Positions 24,301 to 50,975 are shown, numbered from the stretch's first letter. The stretch: DNA of 64,000 bases from Lichenostomus cassidix (GCA_008360975.2 CM039182.1:152123858-152187857), one strand, 5' to 3'. Notes: generated by a model from the letters alone, not told the origin. Numbers and translations: made by a program.

Positions 24301-26986
24301 CCATAGGACCCCAAAAATGGGACCCCAAAACCATGCAGCAACCCCAAACGTGACCCCACAAAACACAACATGACCATCAAGGGACTCCAACCCCAAAAGG
24401 ATCAGAGACCCCAAAACCCAGAGGGACCCCAAAACAGACCCCAATCATGACACCTCCGTCGAGGTGCCTGAGACCCCAAAAGTGATAGGGACCCCAAAAA
24501 GTGATGAGGGACCCTAAAAGTGTGCAGTCACAAACCCAGAGGGACCCCAAAACCCATCAGGGACCCCGCAAAGCGAGACAAGTCCATCGAGATCCCCAAC
24601 CCCAAAACCCAATGGGACCCCAAACTCCCCAGCACCCCAAAAGAGCCCAATCCCAAACCACTGAGGAACCCCAAAACCAATAGGACCCCAAAACTGCACC
24701 ATCCCAAGCCCAACGGGACCCCAAAACCCCAAAAGGACCCCAAAAGTGCCCCAATCCAGACCCATAGGATCCCAAAACTCCAACCCCAAAACCACCCAAT
24801 CCCAACCCCAAACCCAAACAGACCCCAATCCCAATAGGACTCCCAACCCCATCTGGACCCCAATTCAAGAGAGACCCCAAACCCAACAGGATCCCAAACC
24901 CACCCAGACCCCAATCCCAAAGTCACCCCAACCCCAAAGCACCCCAACCCCAATAGCACCCCAACCCCATGCAGACCCCAAACCCCAAACCCCAAGGGAC
25001 CCCACAGCTCACCTCCCATGTCGAAGCCGATGACCGGGGTTCCGTTTTTGGGGTCGAAGGTTGTCCTGGCGTACCCCACAACCCCCGCGGCCGGGCCGGA
25101 CAGGATGGCGCGGGAACCCCGAAAACTGGACATCGGGGTCAGCCCGCCGTCCGAGCGCATGAACTGCACTGTGACACCCTATGGGATCGGGATTTGTGGG
25201 GTTTGTGGGGTTTGTGGGGTCAGCCCGCCGTCCGAGCGCATGAACTGCACCGTGACACCCTAAAATTTATGGGGTTTGTGGGGTTTGTGGGGTTAATGGG
25301 GTCAGCCCGCTGTCTGAGCGCATGAACTGCACTGTGACACCCTATGGATGGGATATATGGGATTTATGGGATTTGTGGGATTTGTGGGGTCAGCCCGCTG
25401 TCCGAGTGCAAGAACTGAACCTGGACACCCTAAAATTTATGGGATTTGTGGGGTTTATTGGGTCAGCCTGCCATCCGAGCGCATGAACTGCACTGTGACA
25501 CCCTAAAAGGTATGGGGTTTGTGGGGTTTGTGGGGTGAGACCCCTGTCCGAGCGCATGAACTGCACCGTGACACCCTACAATTTATGGGATTTGTGGGAT
25601 TTATGGGATTTGTGGGGTTAATGGGGTGAGATCCATGACTGAGTGCATGAACTGCACTGTGATACCCTATTTATGGGATTTATGGGATTTGTGGGGTTTG
25701 TGGGGTCAGACCCCCGTCCGAGCGCATGAACTGCACCATCACACCCTATAGGATTGGGATTTATGGGGTTTGTGGGGTTAACGGGATTTATGGGGTCAGC
25801 CCGCTGTCCAAGCGCATGAACTGCACCGTGACACCCTAAAATTTATGGGATTTGTGGGGTTAATGGGGTTTATGGGGTCAGCCGGCTGTCCGAGCGCATG
25901 AAACACACCATCACACCCTACAATTTATGGGATTTGTGGGGTTAATGGGGTTTATGGGGTGTGACCGCCCATGAACTGTAAATGGACACCCTGTGGGATT
26001 TGGGGTTTCTGTGGGGTCTATGGGGTCTATGGGGTATCTATAGGGACTATGGAGTCTATGGGGTGTCTATGGTATCTATGGGGTGTCTATGGGGTCTATA
26101 GGGTCTATGGGTGTCTATAGGGTCTATGGGGTCTATAGGGTTTATAGGGTCTATGGGGTCTATGGGGTCTATAGGGTCTATAGGGTCTATGGGGTGTCTA
26201 TGGGGGTCCCAGGGTCTATGGGGTCTATAGGGTATCTATAGGGTCTATAGGGTATCTATAGGGTCTATGGGGTCTACAGGGTATCTATAGGGTCTATGGG
26301 GTATCTATAATGTCTATAGGGTCTATAGGGTCTATGGGGTCTATAGAGTCTCAGGGGTGTCCATGGGGGTTCCAGGGTCTATAGGGTCTATGGGGTCTAT
26401 AGGGTGTCTATGGGGTATCTATAGGGTCTATGGGGTATCTATAGGGTCTATAAGGTCTATAGGGTCTATAGGATCTATGGGATATCTATAAGGTCTATGG
26501 GGTCTATGGGGTGCCCATGGAGGTCCTGTGGGAATCCCAGTACCCCCAGTACCCCATCCCAGTACCCCCACCCCAACCCCCAACCCCAACCCACACCCCA
26601 ACCCACACAACACACACACAACAACAAAAACAACAACAACAACACAAACAAAAACCCACCCCCACCAAACCCCACCCACCCCAGTACTCCCAGTAATCCC
26701 AGTATCCCCAGTCCCCCCAGTATCCCATCCCAGTATCCCAGTATCCCATCCCAGTCCCCCCAGTATCCCCTCCCAGTCCCTCAGCCTCACCTTGAGCCCG
26801 TCGCGGAAGCCGCGGCAGAATCCCTGCAGGTAGCTGAGCACACCTGGGCTCAGGTAAGCGTCCACACAGGCCGTGAGGCCCCTGGGGACAGCGCGGGACA
26901 TGCCGGCCACCTCCGAGGACAGGGACACCTGCGAGAAGCCCAGCTCCCGGGCCACAGAGCCCACCTGCCGCTCGTGATCCGGCCAC
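159..26986 (-). CDS. OPLAH: OPLAH, 5-oxoprolinase (ATP-hydrolysing), internal part: 14 exons, both ends missing
   Basis: Cytosolic enzyme of the gamma-glutamyl (glutathione) cycle that converts 5-oxo-L-proline to L-glutamate with ATP hydrolysis. The 14 exons (5' to 3': 26791-26986, 25013-25178, 23683-23821, 22642-22709, 21256-21737, 20043-20155, 18673-18843, 15617-15754, 14045-14183, 10468-10580, 7497-7648, 5453-5613, 2594-2695, 159-333) total 2315 bp, about 771 codons, and every junction keeps phase with GT/AG borders. They cover most of the HyuA-like half, including the nucleotide-binding GFDMGGTSTDVS segment across exons 2-3, and the start of the HyuB-like half ([39 protein letters not shown]). 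The first ~215 residues and last ~380 of a ~1290-residue protein are absent: the 3' end leaves the window at base 1 and the 5' end is lost at the 500-N gap. One exon carries a ~78-residue insertion. Identification rests on recalled human OPLAH and is secure. Confidence 0.95.
334..1634. repeat. G-rich 9-mer minisatellite (ATTGGGGAC)n, OPLAH intron
   Basis: About 1.3 kb of near-uniform 9-base units with GGGG every 9 bases, in the orientation opposite to the arrays on either side. Long Met/Gly/Asp/Thr-rich open frames here are repeat translations. Confidence 0.95.
1635..2593. repeat. C-rich minisatellite (CAGGTGTCCCCAATGTCCC-like), OPLAH intron
   Basis: Inverted continuation of the preceding array. 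Degenerate copies of the donor end of window exon 13 (GTGTGACTCACAGGTGTG) recur near 1789, 1995 and 2299. Confidence 0.93.
2594..2695 (-). CDS. OPLAH: OPLAH window exon 13
   Basis: Encodes [20 protein letters not shown] and [14 protein letters not shown]. Acceptor cccag/CTCCG, donor ACCT/gtgagt, phase 0 at both ends. [18 protein letters not shown] is a hallmark of 5-oxoprolinases and hydantoinase B proteins. Confidence 0.95.
2712..4620. repeat. A-rich 12-13-mer minisatellite (CCCAAAAATATCC)n
   Basis: OPLAH intron between window exons 12 and 13, with superimposed larger periods of several hundred bases. No exon seen. Confidence 0.93.
4621..5452. repeat. CCCCAAAAATCC repeats with three copies of OPLAH exon 12 3' edge
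   Basis: Copies of the exon end encoding [10 protein letters not shown] with donor-like sequence lie at about 4760-4789, 5038-5067 and 5193-5221; the true edge is at 5453. Confidence 0.88.
5453..5613 (-). CDS. OPLAH: OPLAH window exon 12
   Basis: Encodes [39 protein letters not shown] and ends [12 protein letters not shown]. Acceptor cgcag/AGCAG, donor TCCAG/gtgcgg. This is the highly conserved start of the HyuB-like domain. Confidence 0.95.
5614..7496. repeat. (CCAGGAACCACC)n minisatellite, OPLAH intron
   Basis: About 1.9 kb of 11-12-base units. A ~145-bp copy of the 5' part of window exon 12 with its acceptor and flank (5563-5705) lies at 6025-6168. Confidence 0.92.
7497..7648 (-). CDS. 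OPLAH: OPLAH window exon 11
   Basis: Encodes [20 protein letters not shown] through [19 protein letters not shown]. Acceptor accag/CACCA, donor CGCAG/gtgggc. It spans the passage from the HyuA-like to the HyuB-like half. A copy of its first ~27 bp with acceptor lies at 8598-8622. Confidence 0.94.
7649..9960. repeat. CACCATGGTC/TCTGGAGATCTC higher-order repeat, OPLAH intron
   Basis: Units of roughly 45-50 bases (CCATGGTCCCACCATG, TTCTGGAGATCTCA) are ordered into longer blocks. The block starting at 7645 recurs at 8619, 974 bases away, including a piece of window exon 11. Confidence 0.92.
9961..10467. repeat. CAGGTGTCCC minisatellite, OPLAH intron
   Basis: About 0.5 kb of CCAGGTGTCCCTGAGTGTC-type units ending at the donor of window exon 10. 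Confidence 0.88.
10468..10580 (-). CDS. OPLAH: OPLAH window exon 10
   Basis: Encodes [20 protein letters not shown] through [10 protein letters not shown]. Acceptor cgcag/GTGAC, donor AACAG/gtgggg. It matches CYFEGGYQETPVYLL of mammalian OPLAH. Confidence 0.94.
10600..11530. repeat. GGTCACCTCTGG minisatellite, OPLAH intron
   Basis: Tandem CTGGTCACCTCTGGGTCAC-type units. No exon seen. Confidence 0.9.
11531..12050. repeat. CCCCACTGACC minisatellite, OPLAH intron
   Basis: Units of CCCACTGACC alternate with AAATCCGCCCAGC blocks. No exon seen. Confidence 0.92.
12051..12560. repeat. CCCATTAACCCTAATTA minisatellite
   Basis: About twenty units of ~25 bases, each containing one CCCTAA core. No exon seen. 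Confidence 0.92.
12561..14044. repeat. Array containing ten copies of OPLAH exon 9 3' edge and donor
   Basis: Exon-edge copies (CGTCTCCACCCTGGGCGG core) near 12568, 12650, 12800, 12930, 13068, 13290, 13467, 13620, 13750 and 13920 are separated by CCCATTAACCCC tandem spacers. The true exon edge is at 14045. Confidence 0.92.
14045..14183 (-). CDS. OPLAH: OPLAH window exon 9
   Basis: Encodes [20 protein letters not shown] then VRGTG through EPPRVET. Acceptor ctcag/GTACC, donor GAGACG/gtacgg. Ten copies of its 3' edge and donor follow at 12567-13985, and one copy of its 5' edge lies at 14265-14294. Confidence 0.93.
14184..15616. repeat. CTGATGTCACCAGGACAG minisatellite, OPLAH intron
   Basis: It begins with a short GGGGACATT run (14187-14275) and one copy of the window exon 9 5' edge (14265-14294), then ~1.3 kb of 18-30-base units. 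Confidence 0.9.
15617..15754 (-). CDS. OPLAH: OPLAH window exon 8
   Basis: Encodes [20 protein letters not shown] through [11 protein letters not shown]. Acceptor cccag/GTCGC, donor GCCCG/gtcagt. Clear match to the [20 protein letters not shown] region of mammalian OPLAH. Confidence 0.94.
15776..17430. repeat. GTCACTGTGTCACC minisatellite, OPLAH intron
   Basis: About 1.65 kb of AATGTCACTGTGTCACC-type units with larger periods. The longest open frame here (853 codons, running into the next array) is repeat translation. Confidence 0.93.
17431..18672. repeat. CAGGTGTGTCCC array with five copies of OPLAH exon 7 3' edge
   Basis: Copies of CACTCACTCGGCGAATCC (the exon end and donor on the other strand) lie near 17511, 17662, 18023, 18125 and 18509. 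The one at 18125-18185 keeps ~55 bases of exon. Confidence 0.9.
18673..18843 (-). CDS. OPLAH: OPLAH window exon 7
   Basis: Encodes [18 protein letters not shown] through [11 protein letters not shown]. Acceptor gccag/GCACA, donor GCCGA/gtgagt. Copies of its 3' edge with the donor lie downstream at 17511-18540. Confidence 0.94.
18844..20042. repeat. GGGGACAGC and CCCCGGGGGTCCCC minisatellites, OPLAH intron
   Basis: 18850-19030 is GGGGACAGCTTGGGGACA-type; 19030-20030 is CCCAACCCGGGGGTCCCCAA-type of ~45-55-base period. No exon seen. Confidence 0.9.
20043..20155 (-). CDS. OPLAH: OPLAH window exon 6
   Basis: Encodes [20 protein letters not shown] then [18 protein letters not shown]. Acceptor cctcag/GCTCGG, donor CACAA/gtacgt. 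[13 protein letters not shown] is a signature of the HyuA domain. Copies of its 5' edge lie at 20215-20605. Confidence 0.93.
20156..20650. repeat. Four copies of OPLAH exon 6 5' edge with acceptor
   Basis: Copies containing CGCCACCAAAACACGCCAGG and the acceptor side lie at about 20215-20272, 20316-20378, 20450-20512 and 20560-20605. Confidence 0.9.
20651..21255. repeat. GGACAAAG short tandem array, OPLAH intron
   Basis: About 0.5 kb of 7-8-base AGGGACA/AAGGGGACA units from 20728 to 21248. Confidence 0.94.
21256..21737 (-). CDS. OPLAH: OPLAH window exon 5 with in-frame low-complexity insertion
   Basis: Begins [18 protein letters not shown] and ends [20 protein letters not shown] plus PIRALTQ, both conserved. 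Between them at 21339-21572 lie about 78 residues of Gly, Thr, Asp, Ala and Ser, where human OPLAH has only a short linker. The 482-bp exon stays open and in phase and no good internal GT/AG pair was found. Part of the insertion being intronic is not excluded. Confidence 0.85.
21738..22641. repeat. GGTCAGGGGACC and CCAGGTGACAC arrays, OPLAH intron
   Basis: 21738-22450 carries CTCCTGGGGACAC/GTCAGGGGAC units; 22451-22635 carries CACCCAGGTGACACAGGTG units. Confidence 0.9.
22642..22709 (-). CDS. OPLAH: OPLAH window exon 4
   Basis: A 68-bp exon encoding [20 protein letters not shown] plus RK. Acceptor cccag/GTCAG, donor CAAGG/gtgaga. It matches the strongly conserved [19 protein letters not shown] stretch of 5-oxoprolinases. 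Confidence 0.93.
22710..23682. repeat. Arrays with six copies of OPLAH exon 3 3' edge and donor
   Basis: 22710-22935 is GTGGGGACACTGTG-type. 22936-23680 is CCCCAAATCCCCAAACC-type with exon-edge copies (ACCTGAAGAAGAGTCTGGAT) at about 22981, 23145, 23252, 23346, 23414 and 23578. Confidence 0.9.
23683..23821 (-). CDS. OPLAH: OPLAH window exon 3
   Basis: Encodes [16 protein letters not shown] through [10 protein letters not shown]. It completes the DMGG/TSTDV nucleotide-binding motif with exon 2. Acceptor ctcag/GCACG, donor TTCAG/gtttgg. Edge copies flank it on both sides. Confidence 0.93.
23822..25012. repeat. GACCCCAAAA repeats with copies of OPLAH exon 3 5' edge
   Basis: Edge copies with acceptor lie at 23938-23972, 24045-24082 and 24443-24472; degenerate ones near 24351-24385 and 24560-24595. 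The rest is CCCCAAAACC-type sequence. Confidence 0.88.
25013..25178 (-). CDS. OPLAH: OPLAH window exon 2
   Basis: Encodes [18 protein letters not shown] through [10 protein letters not shown]. Phase continuity with exon 1 requires the acceptor tag/GGTGTC, which has a poor pyrimidine tract. The donor is GGGAG/gtgagc. Ten copies of its first ~42 bp stand just upstream. Confidence 0.9.
25179..26000. repeat. Ten copies of OPLAH exon 2 5' edge with acceptors
   Basis: Units of about 80 bases carry the exon start (GAGCGCATGAACTGCACCGT core) at about 25219, 25300, 25388, 25461, 25536, 25627, 25707, 25797, 25880 and 25961, with TTTGTGGGG spacers. Confidence 0.93.
26001..26510. repeat. TCTATAGGGTCTATGGGG minisatellite
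   Basis: About 0.5 kb of 9-18-base GTCTATGGG units in the OPLAH intron between window exons 1 and 2. No exon seen. Confidence 0.94.
26520..26790. repeat. CCCAGTACC and (CAA)n low-complexity stretch
   Basis: Short CCCCAGTACCCC-type repeats plus an ACAACAAAAACAACAAC microsatellite (26601-26660). Confidence 0.85.
26791..26986 (-). CDS. OPLAH: OPLAH window exon 1
   Basis: Encodes [17 protein letters not shown] through [12 protein letters not shown]. The acceptor is cag/GTGG, the donor AAG/gtgagg. The exon starts with one base completing a split codon and ends in phase 0. It is the most 5' OPLAH exon present; no earlier one is visible before the gap at 28466. Confidence 0.93.
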
Positions 26987-28465
26987 CTGGGACAGGGACA
27001 GGTGTGTCACCTGAGTGTCACCTGTGTGTGATCTGTGTCACCTGGGTGTCACCTGTGTGTCACCTTAACCCCACCTGAGAGAACCCCAGCTCCCGGGCCA
27101 CAGAGCCCACCTGCCGCTCGTGATCCGGCCACCTGGGGGGGACAGGTGTGTCACCTGTGTCACCTGGGGACAGGTGTGTGTCACCTGGGTGTCACCTGGG
27201 AACACCTGTGTGTCACCTGGGGAACACCTGTGTCACCTGTGTGTGATCTGTGTCACCCTAACCACACCTGCTGCTCGTGATCCGGCCACCTGGGACAGGG
27301 ACAGGTGTGTCACCTGAGTGTCACCTGGGTGTCACCTGTGTGTCACCTGTGTGTCACCTGTGTGTCACCTGGGAACACCTGTGTGTCACCTGTGTCACCT
27401 GTGTGTCACCTGAGATCCCTAACCCCACCTGCTGCTCATGATCGGGCCACGTGGGGGGGGACAGGTGTGTCACCTGGGGACAGGTGTGTGTGATCTGTGT
27501 TACCTGTGTGTCACCTGGAAACACCTGTGTGTCACCTGTGTCACCTGTGTGTGATCTGTGTCACCCTAACCCCACCTGCTCATGATCCGGCCACCTGTGT
27601 GGGGACAGGTGTGTCACCTGGGGACACCTGTGTGTCACCTGTGTGTGATCTGTGTCACCTGTGTCACCTGTGTGTCACCTGGGAACACCTGTATCACCTG
27701 GGTGTCACCTGTGTGTGATCTGTGTCACCCTAACCCCACCTGCTGCTTGTGATCCAGCCACCTGCAAGAGGTGACAGGTGTGTCACCTGTGTGTCACCTG
27801 TATCACCTTCATCACCTGGGTCACCTGTGTCACACCTGTGTCACACCTGTGCGTCGCTTGTGTCACACCTGTGTCACTTCGGGCACCTCTGTGCCACCTG
27901 AGGGTCATTTGTGTCACCTGTGTCACACCTGGGTGTCACACCTGTGTCATCTCCGTATCACGCCTGTGTCACCTGTGTCATACCTGTGTGTCATCTATGT
28001 CATTTGTGTCACACCTGGGTCACACCTGGGTGTCACTTGTGTCACACCTCTGTCACTTATGTCACCTTTGGGTCACCTGTGTCACGTGTGTATCACCTGT
28101 GTCATTTCTGTCACACCTGAGTCACCTGTGTCACGTCTGTATAACGCCTGTGTCACACCTGTGTCACCTGTGGGGTCACCTGTGTCATACCTGTGTCACA
28201 CCTCTGTCACTTATGTCACCTCTGGGTCACCTGTGTCACACCTGTGTCACCTGTGTCACACCTGTGTCACACCTGTGTCACTTGGGGGGACACCCGGGGG
28301 TCACCTGGGCTCCCCAAATCCCCCCAAAACCTCCCCCAAATACCCCAAATCCCCCCAAAAGTGCCTGAAAAGCCCCCAATTCCCCCTAACTTCCCCAAAT
28401 CTCCCCAAAACCCCACAAAATCCATCCCAAATGCCCTCAAAAGTTCCCCAAATCCCCCAAATTCC
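26987..28465. repeat. TGTGTCACCTG minisatellite with five copies of OPLAH exon 1 5' edge
   Basis: Copies of the exon start and acceptor (CTCGTGATCCGGCCACCTGG core) lie at about 27074-27136, 27267, 27428, 27577 and 27740, roughly 150 bases apart. 28300-28465 is CCCCCAAAA-type. No upstream OPLAH exon is visible. Confidence 0.9.
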
Positions 28466-28965
28466 NNNNNNNNNNNNNNNNNNNNNNNNNNNNNNNNNNN
28501 NNNNNNNNNNNNNNNNNNNNNNNNNNNNNNNNNNNNNNNNNNNNNNNNNNNNNNNNNNNNNNNNNNNNNNNNNNNNNNNNNNNNNNNNNNNNNNNNNNNN
28601 NNNNNNNNNNNNNNNNNNNNNNNNNNNNNNNNNNNNNNNNNNNNNNNNNNNNNNNNNNNNNNNNNNNNNNNNNNNNNNNNNNNNNNNNNNNNNNNNNNNN
28701 NNNNNNNNNNNNNNNNNNNNNNNNNNNNNNNNNNNNNNNNNNNNNNNNNNNNNNNNNNNNNNNNNNNNNNNNNNNNNNNNNNNNNNNNNNNNNNNNNNNN
28801 NNNNNNNNNNNNNNNNNNNNNNNNNNNNNNNNNNNNNNNNNNNNNNNNNNNNNNNNNNNNNNNNNNNNNNNNNNNNNNNNNNNNNNNNNNNNNNNNNNNN
28901 NNNNNNNNNNNNNNNNNNNNNNNNNNNNNNNNNNNNNNNNNNNNNNNNNNNNNNNNNNNNNNNNN
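28466..28965. other. Assembly gap, 500 N
   Basis: Exactly 500 unknown bases, a placeholder length. OPLAH sequence lies to the left and CPSF1 to the right. Confidence 0.99.
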
Positions 28966-47344
<18,379 letters not shown>

Positions 47345-47389
47345 TGCATCCCAAAAAAACCCCAAAAATCCTGGGGGGATGTCTGGGGG

Positions 47390-49424
47390 GGGGCTGGGGG
47401 GAGAAAAGGGAGAAAAAACAAAAAAAAATTGGAAAATTGGTGATAAAAGGGAGGGGAAGACCTGAAAAAGGGAGGAATTGCCCCAAAAATGGGAATGTGG
47501 CACGAGCCACCCAGAGCAACTCCAATCCCATATTTTCCCCTAAGATTCCCACAGATTTTTCCCACCAGAGAATCCCCAAATCTCCCCTCAGCCCCCTCGG
47601 AACCCGTGAGCCCCTAAAATACCCCAAAGAACCCCAAAAAACCCCTCAGATCCCCCAAAATTCCCTTACAAATTTTCCCCTCAGTCCTCCTCAATATTCC
47701 CCTCACGAAATCCCAAATCTCCCCTCAGTGCCTCAAAACCTAATTATCCCCACATGAGCCCCCAAATAACCCCAAAAAAATCCTCAAAAAAACCTCCAAA
47801 AAACCCTCAGAACCCCCCCAAAAAAACTCCTCAGAATCCCCAAAAAAACCATTCAGATTTTCCCCACAGACCTCCATCTTCCCCTCACGAATCCCCAGAT
47901 CTCCCCTCAGTGCCTCAAAACCCAATTATCCCCACATGAACCCTCATCCATCCAAAAAAACAAAAAAATAAAAAAACCAAACCCCCCAAAATTCCTCAGA
48001 ATCCTCAAATTCCCTACAAATTTTCTCCTCAGTCCTCCACAATCTTCCCCTCACGAATTCCCAATCTCCTCAGTGCCTCAAACACAATTATCCCCACATG
48101 AGCTCCCTGATCTACCCAAAGAACCCAAAAAAAACCAAAAAAAACCCTCAGAATCCCAAAAAAACCTCCTCAGAATCCCTTAAAATAGCCTTACAGATTC
48201 TTTCCCCAGACCCCACAAATCTTCTCCTCACGAATCCCCAAATCTCCCCTCAGCCCCTCAAAACCCAATTATCCCCACATGAACCCCTGATCTACCCAAA
48301 AAACCCAAAAAAAAACCCCAAAAAAAACCCTCAGAACCCCAAAAAAACTCCTCAGAATCCTCAAAAAAATACCTCTCCACATTTTCCCCTCCAGACCTCA
48401 CTATCTTCCCCTCACGAATTCCCAAATCTTCCCTCAGTGCCTCAAATCCCAATTATCCCCACATGAACCCTCATCCATCCAAAAAAACCCAAAAAAACCC
48501 CCCAAAAAATTCCTCAGAATCCTCAAAATTCCCCTACAAATTTTCTCCTCAGTCCTCCTCAATCTTCCCCTCACGAATCCCCAAATCTCCCCTCAGCCCC
48601 TCAAAAAGCCTCAACCCCAATTATCTCCCCATGAGCTCCCTGATCTACCCAAAGAACCCAAAAAAACCCAAAAAAAACCCTCAGAATCCAAAAAAACCTC
48701 CTCAGAATCCCTTAAAATAGCCTTACAGATTCTTTCCCCCAGACCCCACAAATCTTCTCCTCATGAATCCCCAAATCTCCCCTCAGCCCCTCAAAACCCT
48801 ATTATCCCTCATGAACCCCTGATCTACCCAAAAAACCCAAAAAAAATCCCAAAAAAAACCCTCAGAACCCCAAAAAAACTCCTCAGAATCCTCAAAAAAA
48901 TACCTCTCCACATTTTCCCACACAGACCTCAACATCTTCCCCTCACGAATCCTAAAATCTCCCCTCAGTGCCTCAAAACCTAATTATCCCAAAGAACCCC
49001 AAAAAACCTCCAAAAAACCCTCAGAATCCCAGAAAAAATTCCTCAGAATCCCCAAAAAAACCATTCAGATTTTCTCCTCCAGACCTCACCATCTTCCCCT
49101 CACGAATCCCCAAATCTCCTCTCAGTCGCTCAAAACCCAATTATCCCCACATGAGCTCCCCGATCCACCAAAAAAACCCAAAAAACCCTAAAAAAAAACT
49201 CTCAGACCCCCCCTAAATTACCTCTCTAAATTTTCCCCTTCAGACGCCCCAATCTTCCCCTCACGAATCCCCAAATCTCCCCTCACACCCCCAACCCACC
49301 CTCATCTCCCTCCGCCGCCCCTTCCATCCCTACAAACCCCTCAAACTTCCCTCTCCGCTCCCCTCTCACCCTCCAAAACCCCCCAAAATCCCCCAAATCC
49401 CCCCAAATTCGCGTTCCCCCTCAC
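47390..49424. repeat. CCTCAGAATCCCCAAAAAAA higher-order repeat, CPSF1 intron 1
   Basis: From 47530 blocks of ~190 bases (AATTATCCCCACATGAGC, CCCCTCACGAATCCCCAAAT) repeat about ten times; 47390-47530 is less repetitive. No coding signal. Confidence 0.9.
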
Positions 49425-49520
49425 CGCTCTCACACGGCCCGTTCCCGCCGCCGCCGCCGCCGCCACAGAGATGCCGGACGTGAGACCGGAAGTTGGGCCA
49501 GAAAGGCGCCGGCGCGGCCG
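49425..49520 (-). promoter_or_regulatory. CPSF1: CPSF1 CpG-rich promoter and non-coding exon 1
   Basis: The only strongly CpG-rich patch between CPSF1 and SLC39A4. It holds a GCC/CGG repeat (49447-49464), an ETS-type ACTTCCGGT motif on the minus strand (plus 49485-49493), no TATA box and no upstream ATG in the likely leader. A donor GAGCG/gtgagg at 49425 marks the end of a 5' UTR exon that would splice to 47370 or 47382. The transcription start is an estimate. Confidence 0.6.
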
Positions 49521-50649
49521 CTCCGGCCTTTACCATAGAGGCGTTTAGTCCTCCAGCGCCGGCGGGATTCGAACTCGGGACCTCCGGAGGAGTCTCTGCA
49601 CCCCATAAACCACCCATCGACCCTTTACGGGATTTTGGGGGGGATAGGGGGGTCCTGGAACCCAAAAAAGGGGTCTGAACCCCCTGGGGAAAGGGTACGG
49701 AGGGGTGCTGGAGCTCCCCAAATGGAGCTGCACCCCACAGAGAGCCTGAACCCCACAAAAAAGGGGCTGCACCCCATAGCGGTCCCACACTTTATAGGGG
49801 TTGCAGTTTGGGGTTCTTAGTGGGTCTAGAGGGGTGCTGGACCCTAGAAGGGGTTACAACCTATAGGGACCTTGTGCGACCCCAAAAGGGGCTGCAACCT
49901 ATAGGGGTCTCACACCTTATAGGGAACCTGGACACCCCAAAAAGGGCTGCACCCCATAGAGACCTTGCACCATATAGGGGTCCAACATCCTATAGGGGCT
50001 TTGGATGTCCCCAAAAGGGTCTGTACCCCATAGGGACCCTGCACCCCATAGAGATCTCACACCCTATAGGGGCTTTGGATGTCCCTAAAAAGGGTCTGTA
50101 CCCCATAGGGTCCCTGCACCCCATAGGGGATCCAACATCCTACAGGGGCTTTGGATGTCCCCAAAAGGGGCTGTACCCTATAGGGACCTTGTATGACCCC
50201 AAAAGGGGCTCCACCCCATAGAGGTCTCACACCTTATAGAGAACCTGGACACCCCAAAAAGGGCTGCACCCCTTTGGGACCTTGCACTTCATATGGGTCT
50301 GACACCCTATAGGGGCTTTGGATGTCCCCAAAAAGGGTCTGTACCCCATAGGGTCCCTGCACCCCACAGGGGTCTCCCACCTTATAGGGTCTCTGCACCC
50401 CATAGGGTCCCTGCACCCCACAGGGATCTCACACCCTACAGGGGCCCTGGACCCCCCGGAAAGGAGCTGCACCCCATAAGTTCCATACACTCCCCAAGGG
50501 TTTCCCCCCAGCCCCTATGGGCCCCTAAAGCCCTATGGGGCTTCTGCCCCCCCCAGTGTCCCCAGTGACCCCCAGTAACCTCCCAGTGACCCCCCAGTGA
50601 CCCCAGTGACCCCCAGTGACCCCCAGTTTCCCCCAAATCCCAATCCAGG
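49521..50649. repeat. Intergenic spacer with GCACCCCATAGGGTCC tandem repeats
   Basis: 49640-50510 holds ~27-60-base units (CTGCACCCCATAGGG, GGGGCTTTGGATGTCCCC). It separates the SLC39A4 polyadenylation site from the CPSF1 promoter. No gene seen. Confidence 0.88.
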
Positions 50650-50669
50650 ATTCCAACTCCATCTCCGTC

Positions 50670-50675
50670 TTTATT
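50670..50675 (-). promoter_or_regulatory. SLC39A4: SLC39A4 polyadenylation signal AATAAA
   Basis: TTTATT on the plus strand, read as AATAAA on the minus strand, about 355 bases after the SLC39A4 stop. It implies a 3' UTR of roughly 50650-51028, much of which (50727-50975) is a tandem CCAGGTGTAT-type repeat. Confidence 0.75.
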
Positions 50676-50726
50676 TCTCCCATTCCCACCCCCTGGGGGT
50701 CGCAGGGGGTGACCCTGGCCGGCTCC

Positions 50727-50975
50727 AGGTGTGTCCAGGTGTATCCAGGTGTATTCCAGATATATACAGGTGTGTCCAGGTGTGTTCCGGGTATATCCAG
50801 GTGTGTTCTAGGTGTATCCAGGTCTATCCAGGTGTGTTCCAGGTTATCCAGGTATATCCAGGTGTGTTCCAGGTATATCCAGGTGTATCCAGGTGTGTCC
50901 AGGTATATCCAGGTGTATCCAGGTATATCCAGGTGTGTCCAGGTGTATCCAGGTGTATCCAGGTGTGTTCCAGGC
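50727..50975. repeat. CCAGGTGTATCCAGGTGTGT tandem repeat in SLC39A4 3' UTR
   Basis: About 25 ten-base units between the stop codon and the AATAAA signal. Confidence 0.92.

Noticed and set aside
25179..25995. Exon-edge copies as separate OPLAH exons
   Set aside because: Each copy runs into repeat without a donor at the right place, and only the full exon at 25013-25178 encodes the conserved domain.
7649..28465. Regular direct repeats as CRISPR arrays or transposon ends
   Set aside because: No repeat-spacer structure, cas genes, transposase, terminal inverted repeats or LTRs; all are minisatellites with exon-edge content.
49540..49640. tRNA-like T-arm (GTTCGAATCC on the minus strand) near the CPSF1 promoter
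   Set aside because: The T-stem has mismatches and no matching acceptor, D or anticodon arms can be drawn; at best a decayed remnant.
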